64,000 bases of DNA from Chitinophagales bacterium (GTDB taxonomy: Bacteria > Bacteroidota > Bacteroidia > Chitinophagales > Saprospiraceae), in NCBI GenBank assembly GCA_022360175.1, contig JAKSDI010000202.1:28010-92009 (forward strand). The letters are read 5' to 3'. The notes under the pieces were generated by a model. It worked only from the letters and a program-made list of their open reading frames with translations. It was not told where the DNA came from and searched no databases. The position numbers were made by a program, and so were the translations under genes. Below, one piece after another: positions 46,742 through 53,688 of this stretch (its first letter is position 1; each line of letters starts with the position of its first letter).

Positions 46742-47428
46742 TTAATCTTTTAGTACATAACCCATTCCTATTACGGTATGTATAAGTTTAACCTCGAATT
46801 TTTTGTCGATTTTATTTCGAAGGTAATTGACATAGACATCGACAACATTAGTGCCCATATTAAAATTTATATCCCATACATTCTCAAGGATATCCACACG
46901 ACTTAGTACTCGGTTCTTATTTTTCAATAAATACTCAAGCAGCCTAAATTCGGTAGAAGTCAATTTAATTTCTTGCCCCGCTCTCTTTACAATCTTCGTA
47001 TCCCCATCCAACTCCAAATCTTCTATAACTAATATTTGATTATTGTTTTCAGCAACAAATTTCTTTCTTGTGTGTGCACGGATTCTAGCCAATAATTCTT
47101 TAAACTTAAATGGTTTCACCAAGTAATCATCGCCCCCAGAATCCAACCCTTTTACGATATTTTCAGTAGTTCCCAGAGCTGTGAGCATAATAATTGGAAG
47201 GTTTTCATAACCAATCTGCCTTATTCTTTTTGCTACTTCAAGGCCGTCTATACCAGGTAATATGATATCCAAGACCACCAAATCAATTTCCTTTTGTTTC
47301 AATAATTCCAATCCGTTGACACCATCATAAGCTACAAAGACTTTATAACCAGACTCTCGAAGGCCTTGACTTATAAATGCTGCCACATTGGGCTCATCTT
47401 CTATAACTAATATTTGCTTTGCGATTAT
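46742..47428 (-). CDS. OmpR-family response regulator with non-canonical start codon
   Basis: About 228 residues if translation starts at the ATA at 47428 (or ATC at 47425). Upstream of the first GTG (47386) the frame is open to 47440 and encodes 'AKQILVIEDEPNV', the beta-1 strand and acidic pocket that a receiver needs; starting at GTG would delete them, yet no ATG, GTG or TTG exists in between. Receiver: phosphoacceptor Asp in 'DLVVLDIILPG', Lys in 'YLVKPF'. Winged helix: 'QEIKLTSTEFRLLEYLLKN' and 'VDVYVNYLRNKID'. It pairs with the kinase 9 bp downstream and likely controls this operon. Confidence 0.85.
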   Translation of the reverse strand: MIAKQILVIEDEPNVAAFISQGLRESGYKVFVAYDGVNGLELLKQKEIDLVVLDIILPGIDGLEVAKRIRQIGYENLPIIMLTALGTTENIVKGLDSGGDDYLVKPFKFKELLARIRAHTRKKFVAENNNQILVIEDLELDGDTKIVKRAGQEIKLTSTEFRLLEYLLKNKNRVLSRVDILENVWDINFNMGTNVVDVYVNYLRNKIDKKFEVKLIHTVIGMGYVLKD

Positions 47429-47667
47429 TGTAAACTTAAATTATTGAAATGATATAAAGATAATTGTTTTACGTTGTATTTCAGCAGAACGTTAAAATTA
47501 GAAACAAGTAAGCGGGGTAAATCTTTTACCTAAAAATATACCTCCCACCTGAGCAAGCACAAGTGAGATCAACATGTACTTAACAGCAAATAAATACTTT
47601 GTTGTGTTATAAAACGCTGTATACTTATTTCCTATCATCATTCACAATGCTGACAGGAATAAAAATT

Positions 47668-48876
47668 TTAATTCAAATGGCCAATAAACTGAGCAAGCCT
47701 GCTTATTGCTTCCTTTAATTGTTCTTTGGAAGCTGCATAAGAAATTCGAAAGCAGTTATCTGCACCAAAGGCACTCCCAGGTACTACAGCCAGATGTGCT
47801 TCCTGAAGTAGCAATTCACAAAAATCATTAGCATCTCTGATCATCATCCCCTTGTAGCTACAATCAAAATAGTTGCTGATATCAGGAAAAATATAAAAAG
47901 CTCCTTCCGGGCAATTCACCTTCATTCCTGGTATTTTTTCCAGTAGCTCTATTACCATATCTCTACGTTCTCTAAACGACTCTTTCATTTTAAGACTAGG
48001 CCCCATATCTGCCAATAATGCATGGGTAGCTGCCTTCTGGCTAAAAGCAGTAGCACCAGAAGTGAGTTGGCCTTGAATTTTTGTACAAGCTTTGGCGATC
48101 CATTGTGGTGCACCAATATACCCCAACCTCCAACCGGTCATTGCAAAACCTTTGGAAAAGCCATTGACGGTTACCGTGCGGTCTTTGATTAATTCAAGAC
48201 TACCTATGCTAAAATGTTTATTGGTGAAGTTGATGTATTCATATATTTCATCAGCAATGATTACAATATTGTCATAGGGTGCTATTACTTTGGCAATATT
48301 CGTTAGCTCTTCAGCTGAGTATACAGAGCCGGTTGGATTGCAGGGAGAAGAGAAAAGTAACATTTTTGTTTTATCTGTAATAGCAGCTTTTACCTGAGTC
48401 GCGGTCACTTTGTAATCGGTTTCAATGCTGGCACTTACGAAAACAGGGACCCCTCCTGCCAGCTTTACAAGCTCAGAATAACTTACCCAATAAGGAGCAA
48501 GAATAATAACTTCATCTCCTGGATTAAGCAGGCTTAAACAAAGATTAGCAATAGATTGCTTAGCACCATTAGATACAACTATCTGATCTAAATCAAATTC
48601 GAGTTGATTATCTCTCTTAAATTTGATCTGAATGGCTTTTTTTAGTTCTGTCAGGCCTGCTACTGGAGTATACTTTGTAAATCCATCATCCAGTGCTTTT
48701 TTCGCAGCCTCTTTGATATGTTTAGGAGTATCAAAATCTGGCTCTCCTAAGCTTAAACTGATTACCTGATGGCCTTTTGCAGCAAGGTCTCTTGCCATTT
48801 GTGCCATTTTCATAGTTGCAGACTCCTGCATGTTCAGGAGCCTATCTGATAAATTAATTATCTGTTCACCTATCAT
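47668..48876 (-). CDS. PLP-dependent aminotransferase, aspartate aminotransferase family (class I)
   Basis: 402 residues. Fold type I marks: 'VISLSLGEPDFDTPKHI', 'YTPVAGLTELKKAI', 'VVSNGAKQSIANL', 'APYWVSYSELVKLAGG', 'SPCNPTGSVYS', 'IIADEIYEYINF', and the PLP Lys in 'VNGFSKGFAMTGWRLGYI'. The last motifs with 'RISYAASKEQLKEAI' supply the substrate-carboxylate Arg. This is the AAT-Ib type that works on aspartate and often other amino acids with 2-oxoglutarate or prephenate. No pathway gene is adjacent. Confidence 0.93.
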   Translation of the reverse strand: MIGEQIINLSDRLLNMQESATMKMAQMARDLAAKGHQVISLSLGEPDFDTPKHIKEAAKKALDDGFTKYTPVAGLTELKKAIQIKFKRDNQLEFDLDQIVVSNGAKQSIANLCLSLLNPGDEVIILAPYWVSYSELVKLAGGVPVFVSASIETDYKVTATQVKAAITDKTKMLLFSSPCNPTGSVYSAEELTNIAKVIAPYDNIVIIADEIYEYINFTNKHFSIGSLELIKDRTVTVNGFSKGFAMTGWRLGYIGAPQWIAKACTKIQGQLTSGATAFSQKAATHALLADMGPSLKMKESFRERRDMVIELLEKIPGMKVNCPEGAFYIFPDISNYFDCSYKGMMIRDANDFCELLLQEAHLAVVPGSAFGADNCFRISYAASKEQLKEAISRLAQFIGHLN

Positions 48877-48956
48877 AGTGATATGTTTACAACTTTAAAG
48901 ATGAAATATTGAGGGAAAATTAACTTCAATGCAAGTTTGACGAGCTGCTGCGCATT

Positions 48957-49263
48957 AAAAAACTGGGAGTACTTATGAAGAAACCCCCAGCTTAAAACAC
49001 ATATGCACAAATTAGTCTTGAATGACTAAGATATCTCCATGCTTTCAGCATGAGTTCTATTATAATCCTGGTATTGCAGTACCAAAAGTCATTTTTTTTA
49101 CAAACGTAAAACCGGAGGTGGGGGAAAGATCCTCCGGTAAAATAAACAGTGCGTACTAAATGATAACACCACTATAAACTACTTTTATAGCCTCTCCGGC
49201 TTATCTATCGATTCTTTCTTCTTCCCCACTTTTTCTCATGCTCGCTCTAATAGGGAAGCATAA
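48957..49263 (-). ncRNA. Structured 3' element, copy B (with intrinsic terminator)
   Basis: Second copy of the element at 41097-41375, here overlapping the last codons (YASLLERA) and the 3' region of P-loop gene 1. Hairpins in the same order: ACCGGAGG / CCTCCGGT (49138-49131 with 49118-49111), GGTACTGCAATACC near 49070, CATGC / GCATG (49052-49048 with 49042-49038), TTAGTC / GACTAA just beyond, and the terminal CTGGGGGT / ACTCCCAG stem (48990-48963) followed by TTTTTT. Conserved single-stranded blocks include GGTGTTATCATTT and GCATGGAGA. Confidence 0.6.
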
Positions 49264-50288
49264 GCCCGCTCTGTAAAGTATCCCTCTACCTCTTCACTTA
49301 TTAAATCATTCAAGCCTAAAATTGGCTGGTCGATTTCATAACGTACCTCCTCAACTAAGAGCGGGCTTGCCGTAAATAAGCCCGTGACAACACGTGGACT
49401 AATACCCCACGTATTCAACCTATCAATAGCTGCTAATACTCCTAAACTATCTCCACAAGATAGAACTGTAGCATGTACAGTATCCATAAAAGCTTTCGAC
49501 TGAAGTAAATCGCGAGTTTCTCTTTGTAAAATACCATCAGCAATTTCTACGACTACGTATTCTGCCTGGGCTTCCTGCCAAACTGCATTTAACAGGGCCT
49601 TATGTATGCGCATCAAGTCTGGCTGATCCAGTAAAAAGGTAGAAGGGAAGCCGAAATGGGAGAAATCCAGTCCAATATCCGCGCCCCTATTCAACACATA
49701 ATCTATATCTTTCGGAAAAGAAGTACCCGTTAGTTTTACATACGCTACTCTTTTACCAGCTCTTTGCAATCCTGCACACAAGTATGCGGCAGTGGTTGTC
49801 TTACCACTATCCATCGACGTCCCTATACTTAATATTACTTTCGCAGGCTGAGAAGGAAGTATTCTACTGGCATCATATAATTTTTGCCATTCAATCGTGT
49901 TGAGAATATTACCTTTAACATCTGTAGCATAGGCTACTAATTCCAGCTCGATTACTTTCCTTTTGTAGTTTTTATTGATTGTCTTTATCTGCCCAACGAC
50001 TCCTCCTCTACTGAGTAATTGACATCGAAGGCTTGGGCTTTCAGGTACATAGCCTTCTACCTGATTGGTTGCATAACGATTGCCAAAAACGCCCATGATG
50101 AGATCATCTGTAAAAAGATAATGATTACTTCCATCTACATCCTTTACATATTCTCCTTCTGCCTGTACAACTCTAAAAATTCCGACATCACCTACTTTAG
50201 GGCTATGGGAGCGTATAGGTTGACGATAAATACTAAAAGTTTTTATGTTCGATGTGACAAATGTTTGCTTGATATTTTTCTTATTCAT
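49236..50288 (-). CDS. P-loop NTPase, DUF1611/dethiobiotin-synthetase-like (P-loop gene 1)
   Basis: 350 residues. Residues 25-150 form a beta-rich domain ('PKVGDVGIFRVVQAEGEYV', 'DLIMGVFGNRYATNQVEGYV', 'LLSRGGVVGQIKTIN'). The second part is a P-loop domain: Walker A 'LSIGTSMDSGKTTTAAYLC' (about 163), 'KRVAYVKLTGTS', 'GFPSTFLL', 'YVVVEIADGILQRETRDLL' (Walker B-like), 'VLSCGDSLGVLAAIDRL'. BioD/DUF1611-type proteins use such a domain for ATP-dependent ligation or acyl activation; the substrate is unknown. The last eight residues (YASLLERA) come from the 3' element. A paralogue, interrupted, lies at 52606-53667. Confidence 0.8.
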   Translation of the reverse strand: MNKKNIKQTFVTSNIKTFSIYRQPIRSHSPKVGDVGIFRVVQAEGEYVKDVDGSNHYLFTDDLIMGVFGNRYATNQVEGYVPESPSLRCQLLSRGGVVGQIKTINKNYKRKVIELELVAYATDVKGNILNTIEWQKLYDASRILPSQPAKVILSIGTSMDSGKTTTAAYLCAGLQRAGKRVAYVKLTGTSFPKDIDYVLNRGADIGLDFSHFGFPSTFLLDQPDLMRIHKALLNAVWQEAQAEYVVVEIADGILQRETRDLLQSKAFMDTVHATVLSCGDSLGVLAAIDRLNTWGISPRVVTGLFTASPLLVEEVRYEIDQPILGLNDLISEEVEGYFTERAYASLLERA

Positions 50289-50420
50289 AAGGCAGTCAAT
50301 TTATTGGTTACATAGAGATATGACTACTTTGAATGGATGTTACCAAAAAAAATCCTTTATTTTTCTTTCCATTCAATTGTACTGGCTAAATCAGTTAAGT
50401 AAGCGAGCATAATTAGGTTA

Positions 50421-50535
50421 CTTTTTTGGTGGAACAGCTTTTTACTCAGATCAAGGCGCGGCGGAGTGTAATAGCCAAAGTTATTAACACGAGTACGCAA
50501 CGCAGATATGGGTAAAAAGATGCCACCATAAAAAG
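50421..50535. mobile_element. MITE-like palindrome 1 in the gap before P-loop gene 1
   Basis: Imperfect terminal inverted repeats: left CTTTTTTGGTGGAACAGC then TTTTTAC (50421-50445), right GTAAAAAGATGCCACC then ATAAAAAG (50512-50535). The interior contains GGCGCGGCGG and CGCAACGCAG. No ORF. It could fold into a long hairpin. Confidence 0.5.
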
Positions 50536-50558
50536 ATGAATTAAATGTGCTCTCTTAC

Positions 50559-50723
50559 TTAAGTGCTAAGGCAAATTAAATCACATATTATCTTGAGCCA
50601 ATTTTCATCCTATGCAGCGTTAAAAAGCCTCGCCGAAGTACCACTTCGCCTACGTTTCTTGCCTTGCCTAGAATAAAAATTCTTCTCAATATAATGGTAA
50701 CACAATTTTGTCTTAGCACTTAA
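50559..50723. mobile_element. MITE-like palindrome 2
   Basis: Terminal arms TTAAGTGCTAAGGCAAATT (50559-50577) and AATTTTGTCTTAGCACTTAA (50704-50723) are inverted repeats with one substitution and one indel. Inner pairing continues (ATATTATCTTGAG with CTCAATATAAT). 165 bp, no ORF. Together with the preceding element it fills the 459-bp gap that separates P-loop gene 1 from the HTTM gene. Confidence 0.6.
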
Positions 50724-50747
50724 AGAACTGGTTCACCTTAAAATAAA

Positions 50748-52088
50748 TTAATCCAAAAATTGGCGGCGATTCGAAACAGGTATGAATGCACAACTTTCTC
50801 TTTTTCCAAACCATTTATATCTGTTTCTAGAAACAAAGCGATAGGCTGCGTCTCTAAAAACACTGGGAATAATAATAAAAGCATAAAGCCAAGCCCAAGG
50901 GCCAGGTAATCGACGAGTGATACGTAAAACAGCTTCACTTTGAAAATATGCCACTCCTTCCTCAATCAGTACAATGCTCGACAAATTGTTGGGCTCATTG
51001 TAAGGTTTCAATAATTTCTGTCCAATATCTGATTGTAATGAAGCAAATTGAAAAACTTTTTTCTTATCACGCTCCATTAAAAAGCGGACGGAATCATTAC
51101 AAAGATTGCAAACCCCATCAAATAGTACGACAGGAAGTCCTTCTCCTATAGTATTTGCTTGACTTTGATTTGACCCTTTTGTGGAAGGAACTCCTCTAAA
51201 CCAGAGTTTTTCTATATCGAAAAAGGATAAAAAAATGATTCCTGTCATTTGATAACGAAAGCGAATTCCCATAAGTAAGAATATACCCCAATGCATTAGC
51301 CATGTGAGAATGGCCCAAATCATAGCCAATCGTTTTCTAAACAAAACGAAGGGTGCCCCTACCTCTAAAACTAAAGTCATCACCCCCATCACCAAAAACA
51401 GCCAGGTATATGGATATATCCAATCAAATAGGATTGGTGCATCTGTACCTAATATTTCTTTGCGAATAGCATCAACGGCAATCTGAGAGCGCATAGCACT
51501 TCCGCTGGCCCATTCAATAGCTAGATCATTGGCTAACTTGGCTACCCCTGCCAAGAAGTAAGCAGCCAGGGTAGCTGCACAAATCAAGCGGATTGGCCAA
51601 CCATATCGCCAATGTTCTCGTAAAGGCCGAATGCCATTCTTAATCTTTTTTCTCCAAGCATCAATAGAAAGGGCATCTGCTGAAGCCACCCAGCCAATAA
51701 CCAGAACATGTACTATAAGAGCATTCCGATTGTGGTAAATCATCGACCAGGAATTGCGGTAGGTGAAGAAAAACAAGAGTGCAATAGCAAATATCGGCCC
51801 TGTATATTTAAACTTCCACCCTAAAATATAAGCAAGATTAAGGCCAATCAATGCTAGTGAAATAAAATAAAATGCTTCTGGTTCGATTGGTGTATCCATC
51901 CATTTTAGTATACCAATAGGTTCAAAATTAGATGAATTAGAGCTTGCTATTCTTTGAAGCATCTCAAACCGACTCAAAAGATACCATAAAGCAAAACCAC
52001 CTGTTGCAATACGTAACAAAGCCAAACGCTGTGGTGGAGCTGGTGCAAACCAGAATTTTTGAACACTGAGAATAAATCGCTTGATCAT
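50748..52088 (-). CDS. HTTM membrane protein fused to a DCC-family (DUF393) thiol oxidoreductase domain
   Basis: 446 residues. Residues 1-300 form an HTTM-type (vitamin-K carboxylase-like) membrane domain with about eight helices: 'RLALLRIATGGFALWYLLSR', 'FTYRNSWSMIYHNRNALI', 'YFLAGVAKLANDLAIEW' and 'LMHWGIFLLMGIRFRYQM'. Residues 315-440 are a DCC domain: 'PVVLFDGVCNLCNDSVRFL' with the C-x2-C at 327 and 330, then 'FQFASLQSDIGQKLL' and 'FRDAAYRFVSRNRYKWFG'. It overlaps the upstream 152-residue gene by 4 bp. HTTM members may oxidise or carboxylate quinone- or peptide-linked substrates; this one is uncharacterised. Confidence 0.88.
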   Translation of the reverse strand: MIKRFILSVQKFWFAPAPPQRLALLRIATGGFALWYLLSRFEMLQRIASSNSSNFEPIGILKWMDTPIEPEAFYFISLALIGLNLAYILGWKFKYTGPIFAIALLFFFTYRNSWSMIYHNRNALIVHVLVIGWVASADALSIDAWRKKIKNGIRPLREHWRYGWPIRLICAATLAAYFLAGVAKLANDLAIEWASGSAMRSQIAVDAIRKEILGTDAPILFDWIYPYTWLFLVMGVMTLVLEVGAPFVLFRKRLAMIWAILTWLMHWGIFLLMGIRFRYQMTGIIFLSFFDIEKLWFRGVPSTKGSNQSQANTIGEGLPVVLFDGVCNLCNDSVRFLMERDKKKVFQFASLQSDIGQKLLKPYNEPNNLSSIVLIEEGVAYFQSEAVLRITRRLPGPWAWLYAFIIIPSVFRDAAYRFVSRNRYKWFGKRESCAFIPVSNRRQFLD

Positions 52089-52543
52089 CTTTCAATTTTT
52101 TGAGATACTAATATTTTTTCACAACGGGGCATTGTCTCTTTCTCCAAGAAGTAGTTTTCTAAATGGTAGCTCCCTTTGACTAGTCTTATTTCAGTAATCT
52201 TTGCAAAGTGCCCATCTTTTTTTCCTACTAAGTTTTGAATAACCTCCTTAGCGAGTTGTTCTCCTTTTCCCTGACGTGCACTTTTTTGAAGTTGGCGGCG
52301 AACTTGATTAAAACCTCCTGTGCCTATTAATTCATAGGGGATATCATAACGATTGTGCAAAGAATCATATCCAACAAAATAGTACATACTGTAAATCTCC
52401 GCCCGTTTCTTAGAAAACATCGGATAATAAGACAGTGGAAAACTATCTTGTGGTTTTGCTCGCCAGTTTTCCCTAACCGGAACTAAGAGAACAGTAAGAA
52501 AAAGCACGCTGGCTATAGTTGCCATTTTTTTAGAAAATTCCAT
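52085..52543 (-). CDS. Exported or anchored HTTM-associated protein
   Basis: 152 residues. One N-terminal hydrophobic segment (KKMATIASVLFLTVLLVPV), then a soluble extracytoplasmic part with 'FPLSYYPMFSKKRAEIYSMYY' parts and 'YDIPYELIGTGGFNQVRRQL'. The 'YPMFS' motif is, from memory, common in small proteins encoded beside HTTM genes. Its stop overlaps the HTTM-DCC start by 4 bp (ATGA), so they are translationally coupled and probably form a complex. Confidence 0.75.
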   Translation of the reverse strand: MEFSKKMATIASVLFLTVLLVPVRENWRAKPQDSFPLSYYPMFSKKRAEIYSMYYFVGYDSLHNRYDIPYELIGTGGFNQVRRQLQKSARQGKGEQLAKEVIQNLVGKKDGHFAKITEIRLVKGSYHLENYFLEKETMPRCEKILVSQKIER

Positions 52544-52605
52544 TGATCCGTTTTTATTTCAAAGAGATAGGTTTTCACTCTTTTTGTCCACAAAATCTAT
52601 TCCTT

Positions 52606-53667
52606 TCAAGCCGCAACTCTCTTTGTACTATCTAGAGTCAAACCAACCACTTTTTCTGGTTTGAGAAGATCTTCTAATTTAAAAATGGGTGTACTAATTT
52701 TATTTTTCACTTCCTGAACTAATAGGCCACTAGCCGTAAACAAACCCGATAAAGCATAGGGCTTAAGACCTATATTCTGTAAATAATTTAGCCCTGCCAA
52801 CGCTCCCAGGCTATCACCACAGGAAAGTACTACATCCGATATAGTAGACATAAAAGTCGGATCTTGTAATAGCATTTGCGTTTCTCTTTGAAGAAGGCCA
52901 TCTGCGATTTCTACAATGATAATATCAGGATCGCACTCCTCTTCTAATTTCAGTTAAAGAGACTGATATATGTCCAGTAAAATGTTTTTACTACAGAGAT
53001 AAGTAGAAGGAAACCCAAGGGAAGAAAAGTCAGTCGTTAGTGCAGCTCCCCGGTCGTAAACTAACTGGGTATCTTTGTTGAATACAGTTCCCGTTAATTT
53101 CATGTAAGCTGTTTTGGCACCAGCATTCATCAATCCTTTACATAGATAGGCTGCTGTGGTTGTCTTACCACTATCCATAGAAGACCCTATCGATAGTACA
53201 ATTTTTGTTTTAATCCGTTCTGGAGAAAAAAAATCTAATTGTCTCAGTTTGGTAGTATTGATAATTCTTTGGTGAGTATCAACCGCATAAGCTTCTAATT
53301 TCAGGTAAACTCCTGAATACTTAAATCCACTATTCATTGTTTTAACAACACCTGCTACTCCACCCCTACTGATCAATTCAATTGGATCAGCTGCTGACTT
53401 TGGTACATAAGCTTCAACCTGATTCGTGGCATACCTGTTACCAAAAACAGCTAATATCAAATCTCCTTCAAAAATATATTGGTTGGCACCATTTATATCT
53501 CTGATGTATTTCTGGTTTCCGTTCATCACTCTAAAAACACCTACGTCACCAGCTTTAGGGGTATGATCATGCACCATAGATTCGTTGATCATAAAATCCT
53601 TAACCAATGCCGTAGACAATGCTCTCTTGATTCGAGTTTTCATAATTCTAGTTTTATAATTGCTCAA
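52606..53667 (-). pseudogene. P-loop gene 2: paralogue of P-loop gene 1, interrupted by an in-frame TAA
   Basis: The frame encodes 237 residues from 53667, meets TAA at 52956-52954, and continues in the same frame to 52606. Both parts match P-loop gene 1 end to end: N-part 'PKAGDVGVFRVMNGN', 'VFGNRYATNQVEAYV' and Walker A 'LSIGSSMDSGKTTTAAYLC'; C-part 'IIVEIADGLLQRETQMLL', 'VLSCGDSLGALAGLNYL'. No frameshift is needed. The C-terminus differs from gene 1 and lacks YASLLERA. It lies 21 bp after the ABC gene. A truncated N-part protein or a restart at 52875 is possible. Confidence 0.85.
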
Positions 53668-53688
53668 TTTTGTATCTTCACTTCGCTC

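Noticed and set aside
48896..48956. Further similarity between copies A and B beyond the terminator
   Set aside because: Only weak matching (TTTGAC.AGC) is seen by eye; too little to extend the element.
52875..52956. Frameshift between the two parts of P-loop gene 2
   Set aside because: Both parts are in the same frame; only a TAA codon separates them.
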